Below are positions 1 through 5,948 of a DNA stretch of 33,690 nt, piece by piece. The position numbers and the translations under genes are program-made. Below the pieces are notes generated by a model, which searched no databases, was not told where the DNA came from, and saw only the letters and a program-made list of their open reading frames with translations. Source of the DNA: F1-60-MAGs104 sp964355975 (GTDB lineage Bacteria > Planctomycetota > Phycisphaerae > Phycisphaerales > SM1A02); the NCBI GenBank assembly GCA_964355975.1, contig CAYHFW010000025.1, forward strand, positions 1 to 33,690, read 5' to 3'. Position 1 is the stretch's first letter. Every line of letters begins with the position of its first letter.

Positions 1-50
1 GCATCGGTCTTCGAAACCGAGGGTCGTTGGTTCGAATCCAACCGCGTGCG
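1..50 (+). tRNA. tRNA-Arg(UCG), 3' portion, cut by the window start
   Basis: The anticodon stem pairs 4-8 with 16-20 and its 7-nt loop (9-15) carries anticodon TCG at 11-13. A 5-nt variable loop (21-25) follows, then a perfect T stem (26-30 with 38-42) around TTCGAAT. Positions 43-49 are the 3' acceptor strand and 50 the discriminator. CCA is not encoded. The D arm and 5' acceptor strand lie outside the window. A strong hairpin repeat follows 20 nt downstream and could serve as terminator. Confidence 0.9.
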
Positions 51-70
51 TTGAGTTTCACCCCATCTCT

Positions 71-120
71 TCTGAATCGGGCATCCAGTGTCGTTTTTCG
101 ACACTCATTGCCCGATTCAA
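71..120. repeat. 50-bp hairpin repeat, copy 1 of 2
   Basis: This sequence is identical over 50 bp to 6775-6824, and weaker similarity continues about 28 bp further (to the shared CCGCGTTCGG). It folds as an 11-bp outer stem (73-83 with 109-119), a 3x3 internal loop, a 7-bp inner stem (87-93 with 99-105) and a TTTTT loop. It lies between tRNA-Arg and the mntA/hepT pair. It may be a REP/MITE-type dispersed element or a terminator. No transposase is nearby. Confidence 0.85.
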
Positions 121-231
121 GAGTTGTGTGCGCGCGTGCCGCGTTCGGGCTGGCGGCGATTGACTACCGCACTGATGTTGTCGAGGGTCCAACGAAGGAG
201 GATTCCTACATCGCCCTGCTAGACTGATCGA

Positions 232-546
232 GTGAGACCTCCGGAAGCAATCTCGAGCCGCTTTCCAGAACTGGCATCGCTTGCCGCATCTCATGGACTG
301 AAAGCCGTCTGGCTCGTCGGCTCGGCTGCGCGTGGAGAATTCAATCCGACAACGAGCGATATCGACCTTCTCGTCGATTTCGGGAACTACCTGCCAGGGA
401 TCGCGCGGCGCGCAGTCGCGTTCCACATCGCGGCGCAGGCACTTCTCGGTCGCCGCGTAGATCTCATCAGCGTGCATGGGATTCGTAACCCGACTTGGGC
501 CGCAATCCACAAGGCGACACGGATTCCCGTCTATGCCGCAGCCTGA
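232..546 (+). CDS. mntA: MntA-type nucleotidyltransferase antitoxin
   Basis: A 104-aa minimal nucleotidyltransferase. The signature is G30-S31 followed by D43-x-D45, in the segment LVGSAARG...TTSDIDLLVDF. In known MntA/HepT modules this protein adds AMP units to a tyrosine of the HepT toxin and silences it. The spacing here is GS-x11-DxD, one residue more than the usual GS-x10-DxD. The start is GTG at 232. There is no Shine-Dalgarno sequence, but TAGACT (220-225) ends 6 nt before the GTG, which suggests a leaderless transcript. The gene overlaps hepT by 14 nt, as expected for a co-translated pair. The function is inferred from the motif and from the partner gene. Confidence 0.88.
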   Translation: MRPPEAISSRFPELASLAASHGLKAVWLVGSAARGEFNPTTSDIDLLVDFGNYLPGIARRAVAFHIAAQALLGRRVDLISVHGIRNPTWAAIHKATRIPVYAAA

Positions 547-871
547 GACGCAAGCGCTTCTCGAGGATGCTCGAGCGCAAGTCGACGACCTGCTCTCGAA
601 GGCGCAGACGAAGTCACTCGATGATTTGCTCAAGGATCGCGACCTTCAAGCCATCGTTGAGCGACGGTTCGAGATTCTTGGCGAAGCACTTCGGCGGCTC
701 GAACGCGTGAATCCAGCGGTCTTCGCCCAGATTCCCGCTGCGAGGCAGGCGATCGGGCTGCGCAACATCATCTCGCACGGTTATGACGGGGTGGATCACC
801 GGCTCCTTTGGGACACGATGATGGTGGACCTTGAACCTATGCGTGCGGCGATCTCGGGGCTCTTGAGGTAG
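533..871 (+). CDS. hepT: HepT-type HEPN RNase toxin (DUF86)
   Basis: A 112-aa all-helical HEPN protein. Residues 77-84 read RNIISHGY, an exact match to the R-x4-H-x-Y motif of HepT. The Arg and His are the RNase centre, and the Tyr is the residue that MntA AMPylates in characterised systems. The ATG at 533 was chosen because it begins a normal-length HepT and overlaps the mntA stop by 14 nt. An earlier in-frame ATG at 476 would add 19 unlikely residues inside mntA. Both partners keep their key residues, so the pair looks intact. It may act in plasmid or island stabilisation or in phage defence; the sequence does not say which. Confidence 0.88.
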   Translation: MPQPETQALLEDARAQVDDLLSKAQTKSLDDLLKDRDLQAIVERRFEILGEALRRLERVNPAVFAQIPAARQAIGLRNIISHGYDGVDHRLLWDTMMVDLEPMRAAISGLLR

Positions 872-1209
872 TCAAAGTTCCAGTTTTCGCTGAGCCTCGA
901 CACTACAAACCAATTCGTATGGCCGGTTCAAACTGTGGAGGGCTGAGACAGCCACGCGAAAGCAAGTGAGCCGTGCGTTTGATCGCGCAGAGACCGGACT
1001 TCGATCCATTCGAAGGTCGCGCCTCGCGCTTTGGCGCGAGTCGTAGCGATCTCTCGCACGACTCATGCTTCGTTGCACACGATGTGTGGTTCATGCTCCA
1101 TCCGACCATGCTTCGGTTCCAGACATCGATGACGCAGGGGGAGAGCACGCTCGCCGCGAATGAGTGTCTGCCAAGTCTCTCACGATTGGCGCGCCGATCA
1201 GAGCAACTC
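872..1209. other. 338-bp stretch with no recognised gene
   Basis: The frames crossing this stretch are Arg/Ser-rich and resemble no family I know. The only structure seen is a small stem (CTCGCGC / GGCGCGAG) near 1024-1041. It separates the MntA/HepT pair from the leftward membrane-protein gene. Confidence 0.4.
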
Positions 1210-1458
1210 CTAGCGGAGTGCGTCCTTTTCACGGCCCTCACCCACACAAGCCCAGATCCAAGTCACTACGACCAGAAGTGCGTTCGTGTCCCAATAGAAT
1301 TTTGTAGCAAGAATCGCCACGAGCAGCCGCGGCGCGACCAGCCAGCCCAACCACCAAAACAGCCCGCCGCTCTGGACCGAAGAGAAGAGCAATGTCAGGC
1401 GCGGAAAAAAACACATGCAGATCACGAACCCGAAGTTGTGAACGTCCCAGAAGTCCAT
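1210..1458 (-). CDS. small Trp-rich conserved membrane protein
   Basis: About 82 residues with two or three hydrophobic segments, rich in aromatic residues. Landmarks are FFPRLTLLFSS, GGLFWWLGW, APRLLVAILAT and a final charged GEGREK tail. This pattern recalls a small conserved family of unknown function found in many bacteria next to accessory genes; it is recognised by eye and has no assigned role. ATG 1456-1458 is preceded in frame by TTG 1459-1461. TAGCAT (1473-1468 on this strand) lies 6 nt before the TTG, so a leaderless start at TTG is possible. No Shine-Dalgarno sequence is visible. The gene runs opposite to its left neighbours and stands alone. Confidence 0.72.
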   Translation of the reverse strand: MDFWDVHNFGFVICMCFFPRLTLLFSSVQSGGLFWWLGWLVAPRLLVAILATKFYWDTNALLVVVTWIWACVGEGREKDALR

Positions 1459-1632
1459 CAAAGAATAATGCTACTGCGCCAGTTACTCAGCCCATCTCGG
1501 GTGCCAGTGGAAGTGAAGCGGCGGCCCATTGCTCCGCTGCCGCTACAGGCGTTGGGAAGCTTGCGAGTGAGACGCCGCGCTGACGCAAGACGCTGCTCCG
1601 TTCTGCAGCCAAGCCGAGTTCGCATTCGAATT

Positions 1633-1710
1633 GGCGTTTGGGGGCGTCTCCAGACTCGCAGAACTCGACACACTTCAACAGCGGAGTCAACAATGAAAAA
1701 CTCAGGAATC
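1633..1710. repeat. 78-bp direct repeat, copy A (truncated leader of the 4733 gene)
   Basis: This copy matches 4673-4750 at 75 of 78 positions (differences at 1651, 1667 and 1673). In copy B it is the leader, ribosome-binding site (GGAG) and first six codons (MKNSGI) of the gene at 4733-5044. Here the homology stops at 1710, one base before the hicB stop codon. The frame opened by ATG 1693 then runs antisense through the hicB 3' end and stops at 1794 (33 residues, unlikely to be functional). Copies A and B bracket the hicBA/KilA-N/HNH islet. Confidence 0.92.
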
Positions 1711-2196
1711 TCATCTCCGCTTCGTCGCGCGCACGCTCACGCGCTTGCGCAGCGCGCGGAGTTTCGCGCCGCCGCGTTTGGCTTGGGGAAGTGAGCCATC
1801 ATCGCGGCCGATGTACTTGGCAGCAGCGCGCGCGAGCAAGCCCGAGCGGGTTTCGCCCGTGTGCTTGGCGTGCCGATCGATCGCGTCCAAGACGCGCTGG
1901 GGCATGGTCACACCGATGCGGGCAAACCTGACGCGCAGCGAGGTCTCGTCAACCGTGACTATCGCCCATGTCCCGCCGCGGAACTCTTGGTTCGTCCGCA
2001 ACTTCTCAAGGAGCGACGGAAGGGGGATCACTCCGCTCTCTTCGATCAGTCCCTCTAGGTGAAGTTCGATCGCTTCCCGCACCATCGCCAAGGCTTCGTC
2101 GATGGTGCGCCCGGCCGAGATGCAGCCGGGGAGATCAGGAACCGAGACGCCATAGTCGCTGCGCGGTTCCTTGTGAATCACAACGGGATAGTTCAT
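1711..2196 (-). CDS. hicB: HicB antitoxin with C-terminal DNA-binding domain
   Basis: 161 residues. Residues 1-80 form the HicB partial RNase-H-like fold (MNYPVVIHKEP, SVPDLPGC, EAIELHLEGL), which binds HicA. The C-terminal third (FARIGVTMPQRVLDAIDRHA to AAAKYIGRD, about residues 105-145) looks like a ribbon-helix-helix DNA-binding domain. A basic tail ends in TKRR. HicB proteins neutralise HicA and repress their operon, here probably through the palindrome at 2391-2407. The ATG overlaps the hicA stop as ATGA, so translation is coupled. The gene ends exactly at the inner edge of repeat copy A, where the islet boundary lies. Confidence 0.93.
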   Translation of the reverse strand: MNYPVVIHKEPRSDYGVSVPDLPGCISAGRTIDEALAMVREAIELHLEGLIEESGVIPLPSLLEKLRTNQEFRGGTWAIVTVDETSLRVRFARIGVTMPQRVLDAIDRHAKHTGETRSGLLARAAAKYIGRDDGSLPQAKRGGAKLRALRKRVSVRATKRR

Positions 2197-2381
2197 GGGG
2201 TTGTCCAGCCAGCCTGCTTGGCGATGCTGCGAAGAGTCCCAAGCGGCAGGTCTCGCTTGGAATGTGGAACCGTGACAAGCCCAGGTTTCGTCGGATGGCG
2301 GTACTGCCGATGACTCCCGCGAGTGCGCGCCAGCACCCAACCATCGGCCTCAAGCCGTCTGACGACCTCCCGGCTGTTCAT
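2193..2381 (-). CDS. hicA: HicA mRNA interferase toxin
   Basis: 62 residues beginning MNSREVVRRLEADGW, the normal HicA start. The dsRBD-like fold carries the catalytic histidine in RGSHRQY (His24), followed by PGLVTVPHSKRDLP and GTLRSIAKQAGW. HicA cleaves mRNA and tmRNA in a ribosome-independent way. An ATG at 2396 would add five residues but lies inside the operator and upstream of the predicted transcription start, so 2381 is preferred. No Shine-Dalgarno sequence is present, and the start codon is within 5 nt of the -10 element. The toxin gene precedes the antitoxin, as usual for hicAB. Confidence 0.93.
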   Translation of the reverse strand: MNSREVVRRLEADGWVLARTRGSHRQYRHPTKPGLVTVPHSKRDLPLGTLRSIAKQAGWTTP

Positions 2382-2386
2382 GGCAT

Positions 2387-2415
2387 AGTATGACATACGG
2401 TATGTCAGTTGTCAA
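2387..2415 (-). promoter_or_regulatory. hicAB promoter with 17-bp palindromic operator in the spacer
   Basis: On the minus strand a perfect -35 TTGACA (2415-2410) is followed by a 17-nt spacer and a -10 CATACT (2392-2387). The perfect palindrome TGACATAC-G-GTATGTCA (2391-2407) fills the spacer and touches the -10, which is ideal for autorepression by the HicB DNA-binding domain. The predicted start point falls at the hicA ATG (2381), so the transcript is probably leaderless. The -35 lies inside the last codons of the upstream KilA-N gene. The elements are visible in the sequence; their function is inferred. Confidence 0.8.
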
Positions 2416-3265
2416 GCCAGGGGTGCGACGGCGGGCTGGCGACCCGCGAGGAATCCGGCAACTTCGGCGTCCGCTCATCGCTCGTGAGCAGTTTCATCTG
2501 CTTGATGGCGGTTTGGTTGAGGCGGGTGAGGCGCTCGGCCTGAGGCAAGTCCTGCCCGATGAAATGGGCGTTGAGGTTCTCGAGGTTCGACAAGCACACG
2601 AGTTGCGCACCCGTGGCCTGATCTCTGATGTTGCCCTTCTCGCGTGGATGCTCTGCGCGCCACTGCGCTGCAGTCTGGCCGAAGAGCGCCATGTTCAACA
2701 CATCAGCTTCGCTCGCATAGACGAGATTGACCTGCGCCTTGCCGAGTTCCGGCGGAATGAGGTGCGTCTGGATCGCGTCGGTGTGAATGCGATAGTTGAT
2801 CTTGGCGAGATTGCGGCGGATGTCCCAGCCGAGCGTCTTGCGCTCCGTCTCTTTGAGCCGCTGAAACTCCTTGATGAGGTAGAGCTTGAACTCCACAGAA
2901 ATCCACGAGGCAAACTCGAAGGCAATGTCGGTGTGGGCGTAGGTGCCACCGTAGCGCCCGGCCTTCGACTGGATGCCGATGGCGCCAGTGCGCTCGATCC
3001 ATTGTTTGGCGGTCAGAATGAAACTGTTGAGGCCGGCCTGCTTTCTAATCCCATCGAATTCGATGGGATTAAAAGCGGGATTATTGATTTGCTCCCAGAT
3101 GCCGAGGAACTCGATCGTGTTGCGACTGCGCAGCCAGTTGAAGATCAAATAGTCGGTGCGCACTGGATCCTTGTAGCGCGCAATGTCGGTGAGACAGATG
3201 TAGTCCTGATCGTTGACTCCCGTGAGTCGCACTTCGCGCGAGAGGACTTCGATTTTCTTAGGCAT
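2405..3265 (-). CDS. KilA-N domain DNA-binding protein of the type I R-M-associated kind
   Basis: 286 residues. The KilA-N domain spans about residues 5-125 (DQDYICLTDIARYKD, LIFNWLRSRNTIEFLGIWE, GRYGGTYAHTDIAFEFASW, EFKLYLIKEFQRLK). A helical C-terminal region follows with YRIHTDAIQTHLIPPEL, ASEADVLNMALFGQTA and LPQAERLTRLNQTA. From memory, this arrangement is common in KilA-N proteins encoded inside type I restriction-modification operons between hsdM and hsdS; no hsdS or hsdR is present here. ATG 3265 overlaps the upstream small gene by 8 nt, indicating coupling. The stop codon lies inside the hicAB operator. It is probably a DNA-binding accessory or regulatory protein; its exact role is unknown. 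Confidence 0.82.
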   Translation of the reverse strand: MPKKIEVLSREVRLTGVNDQDYICLTDIARYKDPVRTDYLIFNWLRSRNTIEFLGIWEQINNPAFNPIEFDGIRKQAGLNSFILTAKQWIERTGAIGIQSKAGRYGGTYAHTDIAFEFASWISVEFKLYLIKEFQRLKETERKTLGWDIRRNLAKINYRIHTDAIQTHLIPPELGKAQVNLVYASEADVLNMALFGQTAAQWRAEHPREKGNIRDQATGAQLVCLSNLENLNAHFIGQDLPQAERLTRLNQTAIKQMKLLTSDERTPKLPDSSRVASPPSHPWLDN

Positions 3266-3500
3266 CGGGTGCCACCTTTCCCAGCGGCTCGTTGATGTTG
3301 CTCAGCACATCAGCGCTCTCAGCATCGAGCGAAGCGATTTCATCCATGAGTTCTTGCGGACTTCGATGCGCGAACTCCTCGCCGCGTGGCGGAGGCTGAG
3401 GTGGGTCGATCTGCTGAGTGTGCGACCGTGGCGTGGAAGCCGAACTGATTGGTGCGGATTTCGAAGTTCGATTGAGTAACGATTCGAGATCTTTGTTCAT
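3258..3500 (-). CDS. small protein resembling the C-terminal tail of type I methylase HsdM
   Basis: 80 residues. The first half is Ser/Pro-rich and probably disordered. The C-terminal part (SPQELMDEIASLDAESADVLSNI) resembles the final helix of HsdM subunits, which often read EIAALDAESAEVL. It has its own start: ATG 3500 is preceded by GGGAG with 6-nt spacing. It overlaps the KilA-N gene by 8 nt, so the two are co-translated. No other part of hsdM lies upstream. It is either a decayed fragment of an hsdM gene that has gained a start, or a genuine small partner of the KilA-N protein. The HsdM resemblance is by eye only. Confidence 0.6.
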   Translation of the reverse strand: MNKDLESLLNRTSKSAPISSASTPRSHTQQIDPPQPPPRGEEFAHRSPQELMDEIASLDAESADVLSNINEPLGKVAPDA

Positions 3501-3560
3501 GTTGCACTCCCATGCTCGGTCAACTCAGGCACCCGGGCCCGCGCACGTTTCACACATGGA

Positions 3561-3566
3561 TAGCGT
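3561..3566 (+). promoter_or_regulatory. -10-like TAGCGT 6 nt before ATG 3573
   Basis: TAGCGT followed by 6 nt and ATG matches the spacing seen upstream of other genes here without a Shine-Dalgarno sequence (identical hexamer and spacing at 12202-12214). It supports 3573 as the true start of the endonuclease gene. No convincing -35 was found. Confidence 0.5.
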
Positions 3567-3572
3567 ACTGGG

Positions 3573-4601
3573 ATGAAAAACAACAAGCGCTCGGGTGGCG
3601 GCACGGAAGCAGGATGCCGCGTCTGGAAAATTGCCCCCGGAGAAAATGCGTGCTAGTGGGATGAGTGCATCCGGTACGGGTGCATCGCTATCGGATGGCT
3701 TCACCCGTGGACTCTCTCGTACAAGAGTCTTATGGACAGGAAGGCCGTTGGAAAGGAGCTCGCGCGTCGATATGGACGTGGACTCGGTTCATATACAAAC
3801 GACGTCTCGTCCATTTGGCAATTCACGAATGAGATGCGCATCGGGGACATCGTCGTTGCGAACGACGGCAAACGGCGCGTTGTCGGGATCGGGAGGGTTA
3901 CTAGCGGTTATCTCGCTCCGAGAGATCGCAGAAACCCGGTACGCACCAACAGCGATCAACGGCACGTTCGACTGGTCGACTGGATCGTGAAGGATGCGGT
4001 GGACTTCTCCCATGAATTGCTTGCGCCAAAGACTGTCTACCCGCTTCGACCGAAGAAGTGTGATGTGATTCAACGCGCGTACGAGCGGCAGCATCCAAGA
4101 TTGAAGAATGTGATTCAATCGCTCTTTCAGTCGCAGGCAGAGGACTCGCGACTCGCACCAGCGGCGGACGAAGCTGACAGCGAGCCGTACACGAAGCCAA
4201 CTCGCGACGCGCGTGACCGAGTAACGCAAGACATTTTCAGGCGTCGCGGCCAGGGCGAGTTTCGAAACAAACTTCTCGCTCGATATTCGGAGCGCTGTGT
4301 CGTCACGGGGTGTCTCATCGTTGATGTTCTCGAGGCCGCGCACATCGATCCGTATAGAGGCGGTGGCACGAACCACGAAGAGAATGGTCTCCTGTTTCGA
4401 GCGGACATTCACACGCTGTTTGACCTGAACAAGATTGGCATCGATCCGGTGACGCTCAAGATTCGATTTCATCCTGATGTTCGGGAGGGCTACAGACAAT
4501 TTGATGGGAAGGTCCTCAAGACAGTTCAGGGAAGGCGCCCGGCGACCGCACCCCTCCGAACTCGCTTCAAGAAGTTTCAGGAGGAAGTGAAGGCGCGATG
4601 A
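3573..4601 (+). pseudogene. HNH restriction endonuclease, interrupted by an in-frame amber codon
   Basis: Read from ATG 3573 the frame gives GCRVWKIAPGENAC, then TAG (3654-3656), then WDECIRYGCIAIGW and on without a break to 4601. The W-K-I-A-P-G-E-N-A ... W-x-E-C ... G-x-I-A-I-G-W pattern is the start of a PUA/EVE-like N-terminal domain known from restriction proteins. It continues with WQFTNEMRIGDIVVAN and RVVGIGRVTSGYL. The C-terminal half is an HNH nuclease: RNKLLARYSERCVVTGC, LEAAHIDPYRGGGTNHEENG, DIHTLFDLNKIGID. The family reads a DNA feature with the first domain and cuts with the second. The downstream part could be translated from ATG 3732 (289 aa), but that product lacks the beginning of the reader domain. 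Codon 28 is probably a nonsense mutation; a sequencing error or readthrough cannot be excluded. Confidence 0.82.
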
Positions 4602-4672
4602 AACTGCATTCGTTTGGCGAAACGCGCGGAATTGGATTCATCAACCTCCGGGTGAGGGGTAGGATCCTCGTC

Positions 4673-4750
4673 GGCGTTTGGGGGCGTCTCGAGACTCGCA
4701 GAACTCAACACAGTTCAACAGCGGAGTCAACAATGAAAAACTCAGGAATC
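4673..4750. repeat. 78-bp direct repeat, copy B
   Basis: Partner of 1633-1710 (75/78 identical), offset by exactly 3,040 bp. It carries the leader, GGAG ribosome-binding site and first six codons of the gene at 4733. It contains two inverted repeats, GTCTCGAGAC (4686-4695) and GAACT-N6-AGTTC (4701-4716). Two of the three differences in copy A fall in these sites. Confidence 0.92.
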
Positions 4751-5044
4751 GCCATCGGGCTCGTCGCCATCGGTGCAGGGCTTGCCACGATCGGACTCAA
4801 CATGAGCGGCGGCGGCGGTGCTGCGCACGCCGTTGCGCCGATGGTGATGGAAGTCGCAGCCGCGCCAGTATGGTACGGAGTTGTGAGAAGCACATCCCAG
4901 TACGGCAGCCGTGATTCAATCTACCGCGTCTACGCCGATGGGAAGGTGGAGTCGTGGACCGATGCTGACTCTGGAGGTGGATGGCAAGTCGCTTACAGCC
5001 CCGATGCAAAAGCGCCGGAGCCGACTTTCGCCGACCAATGCTGA
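4733..5044 (+). CDS. small exported or membrane-anchored protein, function unknown
   Basis: 103 residues. Residues 1-21 (MKNSGIAIGLVAIGAGLATIG) form a hydrophobic signal or anchor, followed by a GGGG linker. A C-terminal part of about 60 residues (VWYGVVRSTSQYG, IYRVYADGKVESW, GGWQVAYSP) looks like a short beta domain. ATG 4733 was chosen because GGAG lies 7 nt upstream; an ATG at 4598 in the same frame overlaps the HNH stop and would bury the signal. Its leader and first six codons are duplicated at 1633-1710. I do not recognise a family. Confidence 0.75.
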   Translation: MKNSGIAIGLVAIGAGLATIGLNMSGGGGAAHAVAPMVMEVAAAPVWYGVVRSTSQYGSRDSIYRVYADGKVESWTDADSGGGWQVAYSPDAKAPEPTFADQC

Positions 5045-5230
5045 ACCCATCACTCATCCCGCGCGGACGTCAGTCCGCAAATCTCGCGATGCACGCATCG
5101 TGCAGACGCAAGGGTTCAGATACGTCACATTCTTCGGAGCATCAGGGCATTCGGCAATACGGTGCACCAGATCTTTATCTCGGTGGCTGGCGCACACGAG
5201 ACAGAACTCTTTTTCTTTCAGGAGGGTCAA

Positions 5231-5704
5231 GTGGCATTCTTTAGTTGTCCGCAATGTTCCCACGCTCAAGAAGCGCCTGACGCGTATGTCGGGCGTACTG
5301 CAAAGTGTTTGAAGTGTGGGGCACAAGGCGTCGTCACAAAATGGAAGGCGAAAGTATCGCCTGCGGTTTCGTCCGTTCCCCCAACGACACATCCCCAAGC
5401 CGCTGCAGCCCCAATGAAGATGGCTGGCGCGCCGTCAACCATTCCATTGTCGAGAACTCACGGCAGGGTGATCATTGGTCTGCTTGCAGCCATGTTGATG
5501 GCCCAGATCTTTGGGATGACGAGTACGAGATCCGCGAGTACACAGTGGGAATACACGGTCGTGTCACCACGCGACCTCAATCTCGATCAGGAGTTTGAAC
5601 GCCTTGGCAGGAGCGGATGGGAGTTAGTTTTTGCGCGGCGTGCGAGTGATCGCGATGACAACTCGATGAACTACGAAATGATTTTCAAACGCCCGGTGCG
5701 GTGA
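5231..5704 (+). CDS. zinc-ribbon / transmembrane / DUF4177-like protein
   Basis: 157 residues. An N-terminal zinc ribbon has two Cys pairs (FFSCPQC and KCLKCG, about residues 5-30). An Ala/Pro-rich linker follows, then one membrane segment (VIIGLLAAMLMAQIFGM, around 80-96). The C-terminal domain matches DUF4177 (QWEYTVV, EFERLGRSGWELV, EMIFKRP). The start is GTG 5231, set by the strong AGGAGGG at 5220-5226 with 4-nt spacing. An upstream ATG at 5162 gives an implausible extension. The layout suggests a membrane protein with a cytoplasmic metal-binding head and a small soluble domain outside. Its role is unknown. Confidence 0.8.
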   Translation: MAFFSCPQCSHAQEAPDAYVGRTAKCLKCGAQGVVTKWKAKVSPAVSSVPPTTHPQAAAAPMKMAGAPSTIPLSRTHGRVIIGLLAAMLMAQIFGMTSTRSASTQWEYTVVSPRDLNLDQEFERLGRSGWELVFARRASDRDDNSMNYEMIFKRPVR

Positions 5705-5948
5705 GTTTCTGACACGCTGCCGAGGTACTCGTCGGTTGCAGGATTGAACCTCCGCAGAGTTGGCTGACACTGCGTTTGATCCAGTGCCGCGAGCGCCCTC
5801 CACAATTCAGATTGGCACTGGGCACTTCAGTAGAGAGTTTCTTGGCCCCGCTCGCAGGACGCAGATCACCTGTTTGGTGCGCGAAGCCTTGACTGCAAAT
5901 CTGAGATGCATAGGCTGCACACGTTCGGGCACTTCAGGGGATCCTTCG

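Noticed and set aside
1..120. tRNA-Arg as an island attachment site duplicated at 6775
   Set aside because: The sequence before the second hairpin copy does not match the tRNA 3' end, so there is no att-type duplication of the tRNA itself.
71..148. Integron attC site at the 50-bp hairpin repeats
   Set aside because: Copy 2 is followed by GTTGGGC, which fits the right-hand core of attC, but copy 1 is not, and neither has the matching left-hand RYYYAAC box. No integrase is present.
973..1794. 273-codon plus-strand frame
   Set aside because: It is Arg/Ser-rich without recognisable structure, runs opposite the conserved small membrane protein and through repeat copy A and the antisense of hicB.
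2390..3295. 301-codon open frame on the plus strand opposite the KilA-N gene
   Set aside because: It is a mirror of the KilA-N coding sequence, with no family-like motifs; the minus-strand frame has clear KilA-N signatures.
3732..4601. ATG 3732 as the genuine start of the HNH gene
   Set aside because: Conserved family sequence continues upstream in the same frame to ATG 3573, broken only by one TAG, and 3573 has the local start-context hexamer.
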